NCBI RefSeq assembly: GCF_004348985.1
Contig: NZ_SMKW01000035.1
Coordinates: 37,373-101,372 of the forward strand
From: Saccharopolyspora elongata
GTDB lineage: Bacteria; Actinomycetota; Actinomycetes; Mycobacteriales; Pseudonocardiaceae
Direction: 5' to 3'
Length of the DNA stretch: 64,000 bases
In this document: positions 8,677 through 17,052 of the stretch, piece after piece
Position numbering within the stretch: the stretch's first letter is position 1
Layout: each line of letters begins with the position of its first letter
Notes under the pieces: generated by a model
Databases searched by the model: none
What the model saw: the letters and a program-made list of their open reading frames with translations, nothing else
What the model was told of the DNA's origin: nothing
Program-made: the position numbers and the translations under genes

Positions 8677-9930
8677 TCAGCTGCGGATGAGGCGGTCCAG
8701 GACGTCGAGGGCGACCGGCATCGCCGACTCGTCGATGTCGAACAGCGGGTTGTGGTGCGGCGCCGTGTTCCCGCCGCCGACCGTCATGTAGGTGGCGATG
8801 CCCCCTGCGCGCTGGACCTCGCGGGCGAACAGGCTGGCGTCGTCGCTGCCGCCCATCTGCTTGAACCCGTCGGTGGTTCCGGCGTCGGGGAGCTCCGCCG
8901 CGATCCGGTCGATGGCGTCCACCAGCTCCGCGTCGCAGTCCATAGTGGCCGATCCGCCGGTCTCGACCACGTCCACGCCGACCCCGTGCATCGCGCCCGA
9001 GCCGCGCAGCGCGGTCTTGATGCGCTCGGTCAGGTCGGCGCTCACGTCGGAGTCCGTGGACCGCGCCTCCAACGTCATCTCCGCCCACGACGGCACGATG
9101 TTGACGTTGTCGCCGCCGTGCAGCGTGCCCACGTTGATCCGGGTGTCCGCGGTGGAGTACCGCGGCAGCGCCATCACGTTGAGCAGCGCGCTCGCCGCCG
9201 TGACCAGCGCGTTCGCGCCCTGCTCCGGCGCTCCCGCGGCGTGCGCGGCCGTGCCGGTGAACCTGGCGCGCATCTTGGTGGTCGCGAGCAGGCCCTGGAT
9301 CCCGCCGCTGACCTTCCCCGCCGGCTCGTCGAGCCCGAGGTGCACCGCGACGAACCGGTCGATGCCTTCGGCCGCCCCGGCGGCGATCATCGACGCGGCC
9401 CCGCGGCCGCCCTCCTCGGCGGGCTGGAACAGGAACCGGGCCGTGCCCGCGAAGTCGTTGTCGGCGACCAATCGGCTCGCCAGGCCGAGGCCGATGGCGG
9501 TGTGGCTGTCGTGCGCGCAGGCGTGCATCGCGCCGTAGTCGCAGCGGAATCCCCCTGCCGTCGGGGCGTGTTCCGGGCTGTCGGACTCCGCCAGCGGCAG
9601 GGCGTCCATGTCGAACCGCAGGCCCCACACCGGACCCGGCCGGTTGCCCTCGACCTCGGCGATCACCGCCGTGCCGAACTCGGCAGCGTGCTCGACGCCC
9701 GCGGCGTCGGCGCCGGTGTTCACGGCCCGCTCCGCGAACAGCTCGCGCCGCTCGGCGGTCGGGTAGTCGACCACGGCGTCCGCCCGCATCGCGGCCCGGC
9801 CGGTCAGCGGCTCCAGGCCCAGCGCCCGCAGCCGCGACGCGACGATGCTGGACGTGCGGATCTCCAGGAACGCGGGCTCGGCGTACCGGTGGAAGTCGCG
9901 CCGCAGCGCCACGAGCTCGTCGAACTGCAT
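8677..9930 (-). CDS. M20-family amidohydrolase (AbgA-like)
   Basis: 417 residues. Metal-ligand motifs are seen: MHACAHDSHTAIGLG (about residue 135; the usual HACGHD Gly is Ala), PAEEGGRG, and a C-terminal HHNPLFDIDE. The start at 9930 was preferred over the ATG one codon upstream because it leaves proper spacing to AGGAG. It lies 20 bp after the AbgT transporter gene. In E. coli, AbgA/AbgB with AbgT import and cleave p-aminobenzoyl-glutamate; the same transporter-hydrolase pairing here suggests uptake and cleavage of a folate catabolite or another N-acyl amino acid. The alternative is a generic N-acyl-amino-acid hydrolase. Confidence 0.85.
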   Translation of the reverse strand: MQFDELVALRRDFHRYAEPAFLEIRTSSIVASRLRALGLEPLTGRAAMRADAVVDYPTAERRELFAERAVNTGADAAGVEHAAEFGTAVIAEVEGNRPGPVWGLRFDMDALPLAESDSPEHAPTAGGFRCDYGAMHACAHDSHTAIGLGLASRLVADNDFAGTARFLFQPAEEGGRGAASMIAAGAAEGIDRFVAVHLGLDEPAGKVSGGIQGLLATTKMRARFTGTAAHAAGAPEQGANALVTAASALLNVMALPRYSTADTRINVGTLHGGDNVNIVPSWAEMTLEARSTDSDVSADLTERIKTALRGSGAMHGVGVDVVETGGSATMDCDAELVDAIDRIAAELPDAGTTDGFKQMGGSDDASLFAREVQRAGGIATYMTVGGGNTAPHHNPLFDIDESAMPVALDVLDRLIRS

Positions 9931-9950
9931 CATCTCTCCTTTGTAGACGG

Positions 9951-11474
9951 TCACAGTCGGATGCCGGCGCCAGGTCCCACCGGCAGGTCGAAGAAGTAGA
10001 ACACCGCGAGGATCAGCAGCCACACCGCGAAGAACGGCAGCACGAAGACGCTCAGCCGGGCCAGCAGGGTGCCCAGCTGCGTCTCCGGCTGGTACTTCCG
10101 GTTCACGCTCAGCAGGATGTAGACGTAGGCGTTGAGCGGGCTGACCGCCTGCGTGGTCGAGTCGCCGATCCGGTACGCGGCCTGGATGAACGCGGGGTCG
10201 TAGCCGAGGATGGTGAACGCCGGGATCATCACCGGCGCCAGCAGCGACCACAGCGCCGAACCCGAGGTGACGAACAGGTTCGCCACGGTCGCCAGCAGCA
10301 CCATCACGATGATCGCCGGGAAGCCCGTCAGGTTCGCAGCCCGCAGCCCGTCGGCGGCGCCGACGGCGATCAGCGTGCCCAGGTTCGACCAGGTGAACAG
10401 CGCGATGAACTGCGCCGCGACGAAGATGAACACGATGTAGCCGGCCATGTCCTTGACCGTCTCGGTCATCATCCGCGGCACGTCGGCGCGTTCGGCGACG
10501 GTGCCCGCGGTGCGCCCGTAGACCAGCCCGGCCAGCAGGAAGGCGATGATGATCAGCGGGACGATGCTCTCCAGGAACGGCGAGGGCACCAGCGCGCCGC
10601 CGTCGCCGCGCAGGAAGCTGCCGGGCAGCAGCCAGGTGCCGAACGCCAGCACGACGTAGCCGGCGAGCACCGCGAACGCCCGCCACACGCCCTTGCGCTG
10701 CCGCGCGGTCAGTTCCGCCACCTGCTCGCCGTCGGGATCGGTCCACGGCCCGAGCCGCGGCTCCAGCACCCGGTCGATCAGGAATCCACCGACCAGCGGG
10801 AGCAGCAGGCCCGCGGTCGCGGCGAAGAAGTAGTTCATCGCGATGTGGGTGTGCACCTCGGTGGCCAGCGGCGCGATCTGCAGCGCCTTGCGGGTGATGC
10901 CCTCCAGCAGCCCGTCCAGCGAACCGACCAGGATGCCGCCCGCGTAACCCGTTGCGCCGCAGGCGAAAGCGCCGATCAGGCCGGCCACCGGGTGCCGCCC
11001 GGCGGCCTTGAACATCAGCGCCGCCAGCGGCGGGATGACGATCAGCGACGGATCGGACATCACGTGCGCCTGGCACGCCACGAACGCCACCACGTAGGGC
11101 AGCAGCCAGCGCGGCGCGCGGCCGAAGACGAGGGTGACCGCGGCGGTCAGGAACCCGGTCCGCTCGGCGAATCCGACGACGAGCATCATCGCCAGCACCG
11201 TGCCCAGCGGCGGGAAGCCGATGAAGTTGTCCACGAAGTTCGTCAGGAACCACACCAGGCCGTCGGTGCTGAGCACCGCGCGCACCGGGATCGGCTCGGG
11301 CTTGCCCGGCACTTCGACGGTGACGCCGAATGCCGCCACCGCGGTGGAGATCACCGCCAGCGCGGTCAGCAGGTAGACGAACAGGAAGAACGGCTCGGGA
11401 ATCCGGCTGCCGAGCCGTTCGATCCCGGCGAAGACCCGATCCAGTCGGGTGGGCCGGGTACGCGCTGTGTCCAT
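9951..11474 (-). CDS. abgT: AbgT-family transporter (p-aminobenzoyl-glutamate type)
   Basis: 507 residues, about 12 hydrophobic segments; the N-terminus has ERLGSRIPEPFFLFVYLL, and family signatures AHVMSDPSLIVIPPLAALMF, FTILGYDPAFIQAAYRIGDS and TQAVSPLNAYVYILL are intact. ATG at 11474 has GGAG seven bases upstream. It is transcribed with the M20 hydrolase at 8677 and is divergent from the Lrp-type regulator at 11592. AbgT proteins use ion gradients to move p-aminobenzoyl-glutamate or act as antimetabolite exporters; the adjacent hydrolase favours import. Confidence 0.92.
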   Translation of the reverse strand: MDTARTRPTRLDRVFAGIERLGSRIPEPFFLFVYLLTALAVISTAVAAFGVTVEVPGKPEPIPVRAVLSTDGLVWFLTNFVDNFIGFPPLGTVLAMMLVVGFAERTGFLTAAVTLVFGRAPRWLLPYVVAFVACQAHVMSDPSLIVIPPLAALMFKAAGRHPVAGLIGAFACGATGYAGGILVGSLDGLLEGITRKALQIAPLATEVHTHIAMNYFFAATAGLLLPLVGGFLIDRVLEPRLGPWTDPDGEQVAELTARQRKGVWRAFAVLAGYVVLAFGTWLLPGSFLRGDGGALVPSPFLESIVPLIIIAFLLAGLVYGRTAGTVAERADVPRMMTETVKDMAGYIVFIFVAAQFIALFTWSNLGTLIAVGAADGLRAANLTGFPAIIVMVLLATVANLFVTSGSALWSLLAPVMIPAFTILGYDPAFIQAAYRIGDSTTQAVSPLNAYVYILLSVNRKYQPETQLGTLLARLSVFVLPFFAVWLLILAVFYFFDLPVGPGAGIRL

Positions 11475-11591
11475 GTGATCTCCGGGCGCAGTCGAACTCG
11501 TCGCGGGCTCGAACCCGCAGTGGGGCAAGGGTGGACAAGCCGTCAGTCGCGCTGCTTGGATTGCCGGAAACGGTCACATGAAGGTTCCTGC

Positions 11592-12644
11592 ATGCAAGAT
11601 TCGTCCAATCTCGACGAGTTGGACCTGGCCCTGGTCAACGCCGTGCAGATCGCCCCGCGCGGCTCCTGGCAGGTGCTCGGCGCGGTGCTCGGAGTCGACC
11701 CGAGCACGGTGGCCCGCCGGTGGCAGCGGATCACCGAGCAAGGCCTGGTGTGGATGACCGCGTACGCGCGGCTGACCGCGCCGTCGGCGCACGTGCTCGG
11801 CTGCGTGGAGATCGACTGCCTGCCGGCCGAGCGGGACGGGCTGGCGATGCTGCTCGCGCGGCTGCCGCAGGTCGTTTCGGTGCACCACGTCGGCAGCGGG
11901 CGGGACCTGTTCGTGATCATCAACGCGCGGAGCCTGCCCGCGCTGTCCCGGTTCGTGCTGGACGAGCTCAGCCACCATCCCGGCGTCCGGCGCACCAGCG
12001 TGCACACGGCCACCACGGTCTACGGCGAGGGCGCGCACTGGCGGCTGAACGCGCTCACCCCCGCACAGCGCGCCGAGCTGGCGGACCACGCGCCGCCGCG
12101 CGCCCGCCAGGGCGTGCTGACCGAGCAGGACCGCGACCTGCTCGTCGCGCTGAGCGTCGACGGCCGTCGTTCCGTGGCGGAGCTCGCCGCGCTGACCGGC
12201 ACCAGCGTGTCCACCGCGCGGCGGCGGCTGGTGCGGCTCGTGGACCACGGCCTGGTGTCGATCCGCTGCGAGGTCGCGCAGAGCCTCACCGGCTGGCCGA
12301 TCTCGGCGATCTTCTGGGCGAACGTGCCGCCCGACGAGCTCGCCGCGGTGGGCCGGACGTTGGCGAAGCTGCCGGAGATCCGGTTCTGCGCGGCGGTGAC
12401 GGGACGGCACAACCTGGTGATGATCGTCTGGTTGCGGTCGACGGAGGACAGCCAGCACCTGGAGGAGCGCCTGGCGGCCCGCCTGCCGTCGCTGTCCCTG
12501 GCGGAACGCGCGATCACCCTGCACCAGCTGAAGCGCCAGTCCCGCCTGCTGGACGACCTCGGCCGCAGCACCGAGGTGGTCCCCACCGACCCCTGGTCCG
12601 ACCTCCACCTGGGGCCCCGCGAGCGGTCGCCCAATTTTGCCTAA
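11592..12644 (+). CDS. Lrp/AsnC-family regulator with two HTH-ligand repeats
   Basis: 350 residues, about twice the size of a single Lrp. First HTH is LDELDLALVNAVQIAPRGSW...DPSTVARRWQRI (residues ~5-45); a second is LTEQDRDLLVALSVDGRRSVAEL...TSVSTARRRLVRL (~175-215). Each is followed by a RAM-like ligand domain (VVSVHHVGSGRDLFVII; IRFCAAVTGRHNLVMIVW). Start at 11592 is the ATG in CTGCATGCAAG; no strong Shine-Dalgarno is seen. Divergent position relative to abgT makes it the likely regulator of that operon. The stop codon falls inside the first of the downstream hairpins. Confidence 0.9.
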   Translation: MQDSSNLDELDLALVNAVQIAPRGSWQVLGAVLGVDPSTVARRWQRITEQGLVWMTAYARLTAPSAHVLGCVEIDCLPAERDGLAMLLARLPQVVSVHHVGSGRDLFVIINARSLPALSRFVLDELSHHPGVRRTSVHTATTVYGEGAHWRLNALTPAQRAELADHAPPRARQGVLTEQDRDLLVALSVDGRRSVAELAALTGTSVSTARRRLVRLVDHGLVSIRCEVAQSLTGWPISAIFWANVPPDELAAVGRTLAKLPEIRFCAAVTGRHNLVMIVWLRSTEDSQHLEERLAARLPSLSLAERAITLHQLKRQSRLLDDLGRSTEVVPTDPWSDLHLGPRERSPNFA

Positions 12645-12651
12645 AATTGGG
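12630..12651. terminator. Hairpin overlapping the end of the Lrp gene
   Basis: CCCAATTTT-GCCT-AAAATTGGG is a perfect 9-bp stem with a 4-base loop, and its loop region includes the TAA stop of the Lrp-type gene. It is the first of three tandem hairpins sharing the TTTGCCT(A/G)AAA core. Confidence 0.75.
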
Positions 12652-12671
12652 AATCGTTTCTGGAATCCGGA

Positions 12672-12705
12672 GAGGCTCCCAATTTTGCCTAAAATTGGGA
12701 GCCTC
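12672..12705. terminator. Second, longer hairpin of a tandem terminator set
   Basis: The 15-bp perfect arms GAGGCTCCCAATTTT and AAAATTGGGAGCCTC surround GCCT. A third, weaker copy (ACTTT-GCCTG-AAAGT) follows at 12718-12732. The set lies between convergent Lrp (ends 12644) and GntR (ends 12748) genes and probably stops transcription from both sides. Confidence 0.8.
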
Positions 12706-12747
12706 GAGAGGTGCCCGACTTTGCCTGAAAGTGCGTATTCGCTAGCT

Positions 12748-13446
12748 TCAGGGGCGCTTGTCGATCACGTGGGTGCGGAGGTCTTCGGAGGTCTGCGCGA
12801 GGTGGTCGATCATCGCCTGCCTGGCCGTCGCCGGATCTCCCGACTCCAGCGCGTGCAGGATCCTGGTGTGGTGCTCGATCGCGTTGGCGCGGATCTCGCG
12901 GACGGACGAGGTCTCCCGCCGGCCCTCCACCAGCAGCCGCCCGAACGGCTCGAACATCAGCGGGATGAACGCGTTCCCCGTCGCCTGCATCACGGTGTTG
13001 TGGAAGGCGATGTCGGCCGCGACGAACAGCTCCACGTCGTCGGTGTCGGCGGCGGACTGCATGTCCTGCAGCTGTTCGCGCAGCTGCGCCAGGTCGGTCG
13101 CGGTCCGCTTGACGGCGGCGAGCTCGGCGGCCCCGACCTCCAGCAGTCGGCGCGCGTCGATCAGGCTCTCCGAGACCACCCGGCTCGACCGGGGCGCGGT
13201 GGCGGCCCGGATCATCGGATCCAGCGCGGTCCACTGCGCGGGCGGGTTCACGTAGGTTCCGCGACCCCGCTGGATGCGCACGACGTTCTGCACCCGGAGC
13301 GCCTTGACGGCCTCGCGGACGGTCAGCCGGCTCACGGAGAACTGCTCGGCGAGCTCGCTCTCGGACGGCAGCGCGACCCCGGGCGGATGGGTGCCGTCGA
13401 TGATCGCCCCGAGCAGCCGCTCGGCGAGCTCTTCCGGCAGCGACAC
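12748..13446 (-). CDS. GntR-family regulator, FadR subfamily
   Basis: 232 residues from GTG at 13446, which has GAGGGGG upstream; longer in-frame starts exist but lack such a site. The wHTH spans residues ~1-70 (PSESELAEQFSVSRLTVREAVKALRVQNVV and RGRGTYV). The all-helical FCD effector domain follows with metal/ligand-binding residues in DIAFHNTVMQATGN, IRANAIEHHTRILHALESGD. FadR-type regulators sense small carboxylates. The start faces RpiR across repeat copy A; its target may be itself or the divergent gene. No catabolic genes are directly co-transcribed. Confidence 0.9.
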   Translation of the reverse strand: MSLPEELAERLLGAIIDGTHPPGVALPSESELAEQFSVSRLTVREAVKALRVQNVVRIQRGRGTYVNPPAQWTALDPMIRAATAPRSSRVVSESLIDARRLLEVGAAELAAVKRTATDLAQLREQLQDMQSAADTDDVELFVAADIAFHNTVMQATGNAFIPLMFEPFGRLLVEGRRETSSVREIRANAIEHHTRILHALESGDPATARQAMIDHLAQTSEDLRTHVIDKRP

Positions 13447-13560
13447 CCGGACCCCCTCGCGCGACTTCAGATGCCCAGAACCCAGCGACCCTAAACGCCC
13501 CGTCCTCGCCCGGTCAAGCCCGCGGTCCACTGAGGACCGCCCGCGGCCGCCGCCGGATGG

Positions 13561-13815
13561 CTATAGAGGCTGTTTTGGATGTCGTGGTGTGAGGTGTGGT
13601 ATCGCGGGGTTTTGTCTTTGAAGCGGCGCCGCTTAGCCGCCCTCGCAGCTTGCACCGCCGCGGGTTCTCAGGTGTCTTCTCGCGAGGACAGCCCCGACGT
13701 GGTGAATTGGCATTCATGAGTCGGGGATCCCACAGCGAGAAGGCGACCGTAATTCCCGCAGGGGGGCCGCTACCCGCACCGCCACGCAGAGCAAGTTTGG
13801 AAGCAGGCTCTATAG
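13561..13815. repeat. Dispersed structured element, copy A (255 bp)
   Basis: Ends are CTATAGAGGCTG and CAGGCTCTATAG, near-perfect terminal inverted repeats flanked by TAT/TAT. Inside are a palindrome AAGCGGCGCCGCTT, a long-range stem CTTCTCGC (13676-13683)/GCGAGAAG (13735-13742), CCCCGAC (13692-13698)/GTCGGGG (13720-13726) and an apical hairpin TGAAT-TGGC-ATTCA (13703-13716). The same architecture with different bases occurs in copies B-E. It lies in the divergent gap between GntR and RpiR and may alter their promoters. Confidence 0.85.
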
Positions 13816-13855
13816 TCCGATGTGGTGGGGTTCCGCGGACTTGGTGGGGTTCTTC

Positions 13856-14707
13856 ATGAGTGGTCGAGCTCCCGTGGTGGAGTTGCTCCGGCAGCAGCAG
13901 GGCACCGCCACCGCCGGGGAGCGGAAGGTCTGCCGGCTGTTGCTGGCCGACTACCCGCTCGCCGGGCTGGAGCCGGTGGCCCGGCTGGCGGCCCGGGCCG
14001 GGGTCAGTGCCCCGACCGTGCTCCGGCTGGTCGGCAAGCTGGGTTTCGTCGGCTACCCGGAGTTCCAGCAGGCGCTCAAGGACGAGCTGGGCGAGCGGCT
14101 GTCCTCGCCGCTGGACATGTACGCCAGGACCGCGGGCCGGGGCGGCGATCACGCCCTCGACCGGTCGGTGGAGACCTTCACGCAGGGCATCCGGTCGAGC
14201 CTGGAAGCGGTGCCCGCCGCCGAGGTGGACGCGGCGGTAGCCCTGCTCGCCGACGCGCGCCGCCCGGTGACGACCATCGGCGGCCGCTTCAGCGGGATCC
14301 TGGCGCAGTACCTCGCCGGGCACCTCCGCGAGCTGCGGCCGCGCACTGCGCACGTGCCCGACGGCGGCGGCGACCGCGCGGCCGCGCTGCTCGACATGGG
14401 GCGCCGCGACGTGGTGGTGGCGTTCGACTACCGGCGGTACGAGAAGGGGACCATCCGGTTCGGCGACCTCGCCAAGAAGCAGGGCGCGGCGCTGATCCTG
14501 TTCACCGACCCGTGGCTGTCGCCGCTGGCGAGCTCGGCCGACATCGTGCTGCCCGCCAGCGTGCAGGCGCCGTCCCCGTTCGACTCCCTGGTCCCGGCCC
14601 TCGCCCTGGTCGAGGCGGTGGTGGCGGCGTTGGTCGACGAGCTCGGCGACGAACCGCGCAAGCGCCTGGCCCGCTACGACGACCTGGCCGACGACGTCGC
14701 GGAGTAG
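13856..14707 (+). CDS. MurR/RpiR-family regulator with SIS domain
   Basis: 283 residues. The N-terminal HTH_6 domain contains TAGERKVCRLLLADYPLAGLEPVARLAARAGVSAPTVLRLVGKLGF (about residues 17-60), and a C-terminal SIS sugar-phosphate-binding fold contains VTTIGGRFSGILAQYLA and the DIVLPASVQAPSPFDSL segment. ATG at 13856; an upstream in-frame ATG at 13820 is only five bases from the repeat element and is less likely. The convergent M20/amidohydrolase/GS/permease operon ends 84 bp away, so RpiR might control that operon as a neighbouring unit (inference). Confidence 0.88.
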   Translation: MSGRAPVVELLRQQQGTATAGERKVCRLLLADYPLAGLEPVARLAARAGVSAPTVLRLVGKLGFVGYPEFQQALKDELGERLSSPLDMYARTAGRGGDHALDRSVETFTQGIRSSLEAVPAAEVDAAVALLADARRPVTTIGGRFSGILAQYLAGHLRELRPRTAHVPDGGGDRAAALLDMGRRDVVVAFDYRRYEKGTIRFGDLAKKQGAALILFTDPWLSPLASSADIVLPASVQAPSPFDSLVPALALVEAVVAALVDELGDEPRKRLARYDDLADDVAE

Positions 14708-14733
14708 CGGTTCCGTTTCCGCTGGTAGTGGCC

Positions 14734-14775
14734 CGTGAGTACTTTGTGTCGCTATGGCAGCACAAAGTACTCACG
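14734..14775. terminator. Bidirectional hairpin terminator with GCTATGG loop
   Basis: Perfect 15-bp arms CGTGAGTACTTTGTG and CACAAAGTACTCACG flank a 12-base loop containing GCTATGGC. It lies between the convergent RpiR (ends 14707) and M20 (ends 14792) genes. A related hairpin with the same loop core but another stem lies at 19958. Confidence 0.8.
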
Positions 14776-14791
14776 AGCCTGGGGCGCGGCG

Positions 14792-15922
14792 TCAGGTGGC
14801 GGCGAGGTAGCCCGCGAGCATGGCGTGGGCGACGTCGCGGATCCGGTCGTCCGGCGGGAGGAACGTGGGGGAGTGGAGCTGTTCCGCGCCGCCGTGGGTG
14901 CCGACGAACATCATCAGGGACGGGAGCAGCTCGGAGAAGTAGGAGAAGTCGTCCGACCCGGCCGAGCGCAGGTCCTCGGAGACCCGCAGGCCCAGCTCGC
15001 CGAGCAGCGGGGCGGTCGCCTTCACCAGATTCGCGTCGTTGTCCAGGACCGGCTCGCCGTGCACGAACTCGACCTCGGCGCAGCAGCCGTGCGCGCGGGC
15101 GGTCAGGTCGGCGACCTCGACCAGTCTCTTGTGGACATCCGTGCGGTCGGCGGTCGTCATCGCGCGCACCGTGCCGCGCGCAACGGCCTGCCCTGGAACG
15201 ACGTTCGCGGCGGTGCCCGCCGACAGGGTCGTCACGCTGAGCACGACCGAGGCCATCGGGTCGATGGCCCGGCTGATCATGCTCTGCAGCGCGACGATCA
15301 CGTGCGCGAGCGCCATCACCGGGTCGCGCGTGCGGTGCGGGTACGCGGCGTGCCCGCCCTCGCCGCGCACGGTCAGCGTGAACTCGTCCGACGAGCCGTT
15401 GACCACGCCCGGCGTGCACGCCACCGTCCCCGCGGGCAGCAGCGGCTGCACGTGCGCGCCGATCACTGAACGGCACTGTTCTGCTTGCAGGACACCGCTT
15501 TCCGCGATCTCCGCCGCCCCAGAAGGATAGGTCTCCTCGCGCGGTTGCAGCACCGCGAGCAGCGGCGCCGGGCCACCGACCGCGTCGACGGCGCGCGCCA
15601 GCGCGATCAACGCGGCGAGGTGCACGTCGTGGCCGCACGCATGCATCGCACCCGGATGCCGCGATGCCCAGTCGACGCCGGTCCGCTCGGTGATCGCGAG
15701 CGCGTCGAGCTCCGCTCGCACCGCGACGGCCGGGCCCTCGCCGCCGACCCGCACGACCGCGGCGGTGTCGCCGATCCTGGTCACCGCTCCCGGCAGGTTC
15801 GCCAGCGCCAGGTTCAGGGTGGGGCCCTCGGCGCCGGACACGCAGGGCCGGGCGTGGATCTGGTGGCGGATGTCCACTGCGGACTCCAGCTGCCGCTCCA
15901 GCTCCGCCAGCAGCCGCTTCAC
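14792..15922 (-). CDS. M20-family amidohydrolase (hippurate hydrolase/IAA-amino-acid hydrolase type)
   Basis: 376 residues; canonical metal motif GAMHACGHDVHLAALIALA (about residue 87), QPREETYPSGA as the catalytic Glu region, dimerisation-domain histidine in GGHAAYPH and C-terminal GSDDFSYFS. GTG at 15922 overlaps the stop of the upstream amidohydrolase (GTGA), so translation is coupled. This is the last gene of the permease-GS-amidohydrolase-M20 operon; it would cleave an N-acyl or amide bond of the imported compound, or of its glutamylated intermediate. Confidence 0.88.
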   Translation of the reverse strand: MKRLLAELERQLESAVDIRHQIHARPCVSGAEGPTLNLALANLPGAVTRIGDTAAVVRVGGEGPAVAVRAELDALAITERTGVDWASRHPGAMHACGHDVHLAALIALARAVDAVGGPAPLLAVLQPREETYPSGAAEIAESGVLQAEQCRSVIGAHVQPLLPAGTVACTPGVVNGSSDEFTLTVRGEGGHAAYPHRTRDPVMALAHVIVALQSMISRAIDPMASVVLSVTTLSAGTAANVVPGQAVARGTVRAMTTADRTDVHKRLVEVADLTARAHGCCAEVEFVHGEPVLDNDANLVKATAPLLGELGLRVSEDLRSAGSDDFSYFSELLPSLMMFVGTHGGAEQLHSPTFLPPDDRIRDVAHAMLAGYLAAT

Positions 15923-17052
15923 TGCTGGTCCAGCCGGTAGACGCGGCGCGCGTTGTCCTGGCCGATCATGCGGGCCACCCGGAACGCGTCGGGCTCGGAC
16001 CACTCGCCTGCCTCGACCCACTCCGAAAGCGCCTTGCGCATTCCCCGCCGCCACAGCAGCGCGCCGAGGTAGTGCAGTTCCGGCGGGCCCCAGGCGTCCG
16101 AGGAGAACAGGATCTTCGCGAACGGCGCGAGCTCCAGCGACTCGGCGACCACGGCGTCGGAGCGGACGCCGCTGTAGTTCACCCCGAGCCCCACGTCGAA
16201 GTACACGTGCGGGAACACCTGGGCCAGGTATCCGGCGTTGCGGTGGAACGGGTAGCAGTGCAACAGCATCAGGTCGACACCGGAGGGCTCGACCAGCTTG
16301 ATGAACCGCGTCAGCAGCAGCGGGTCGCAGCGGTGCAGCTCGACGTCGGGATCGCCGTACCCGGCGTGCAGCTGCAACGGCAGGCCCCGGTCGACGCCCG
16401 ACCACAGCAGGAAGCGCAGCAGCACCGGGTCGTCCACGCGCGTGGAGCCGGACCGCAGCCAGTTCCCGGCGGCTGCGACGACTTCCGCCTCCGACGGGCG
16501 CTGCGGATCGAAGTCGAAGCCGTAGCGGTAGGCGACGATGCTCTTGAGCCCGACCGCATCGACCGTGCGCTGCGCGAGCACCTCCGGGAACCGCGACGGC
16601 AGCTCGGCCGCGCCCACTCCGCTGCGCGCGAGGTCTTCCAGCACCGCCTCCAGGCGGACCACCTCGTCGGCCGGGACGCCGGAGGCCGACGCCATCCCGT
16701 CGGGGGAGAGGATCTCGTCGCCCTTGTAGCCGGTCTCGACCAGGTAGTGCCCGATGCCGCTGGCGGCCAGCAGCCGCCGGGTGACCTCCTCGGCCCCGAG
16801 TTCTTCCCGCCGCGCCACGTAGTCGGCCGCATCGGCGTGCGCGGTCAGGCCGAGGAGCGGGGCGCACCAGCGGCGGATGGCGAAGCCCAGCTGCGAGTCG
16901 AACTGGGTCATCCACGCCGGCACCGGCCGGTCGGATTCGGTGAGCATCAGTTCCAGCGCCGGGCGGTCCACCTCACCGGCCAGCGCGCCGTGCACGTGGT
17001 GGTCCACCAGCGGCAGGCCGTCGACGGCCGCCGCGAGGTCCTCAGTAGACAT
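15919..17052 (-). CDS. Amidohydrolase of the FluG N-terminal type
   Basis: 377 residues, TIM-barrel metal-dependent hydrolase. Metal motif VDHHVHG at about residue 16, then LQLHAGYGDPDVEL, LLHCYPFHRNAGYLA and ILFSSDAWGPPE, with a C-terminal NARRVYRLD as in amidohydrolase_2 members. It overlaps the GS-like gene by 11 bp. In fungal FluG this domain is fused to a type I glutamine synthetase-like domain; here the two are adjacent genes, a common arrangement in actinobacterial amine or amino-acid catabolic operons. It probably removes the glutamyl or amide group after the synthetase step. Confidence 0.85.
   Translation of the reverse strand: MSTEDLAAAVDGLPLVDHHVHGALAGEVDRPALELMLTESDRPVPAWMTQFDSQLGFAIRRWCAPLLGLTAHADAADYVARREELGAEEVTRRLLAASGIGHYLVETGYKGDEILSPDGMASASGVPADEVVRLEAVLEDLARSGVGAAELPSRFPEVLAQRTVDAVGLKSIVAYRYGFDFDPQRPSEAEVVAAAGNWLRSGSTRVDDPVLLRFLLWSGVDRGLPLQLHAGYGDPDVELHRCDPLLLTRFIKLVEPSGVDLMLLHCYPFHRNAGYLAQVFPHVYFDVGLGVNYSGVRSDAVVAESLELAPFAKILFSSDAWGPPELHYLGALLWRRGMRKALSEWVEAGEWSEPDAFRVARMIGQDNARRVYRLDQQ

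Noticed and set aside
8677..11577. A 966-codon open frame on the minus strand across the M20 and transporter genes
   Set aside because: The upstream two thirds lie in another frame of the AbgT gene, are Arg/Pro/Ala-rich and show no domain; only the last 417 residues are a real protein.
13596..13859. An 87-codon ORF within repeat copy A as a gene
   Set aside because: No ribosome site, and the sequence is explained by the structured repeat; noted only as a finding.
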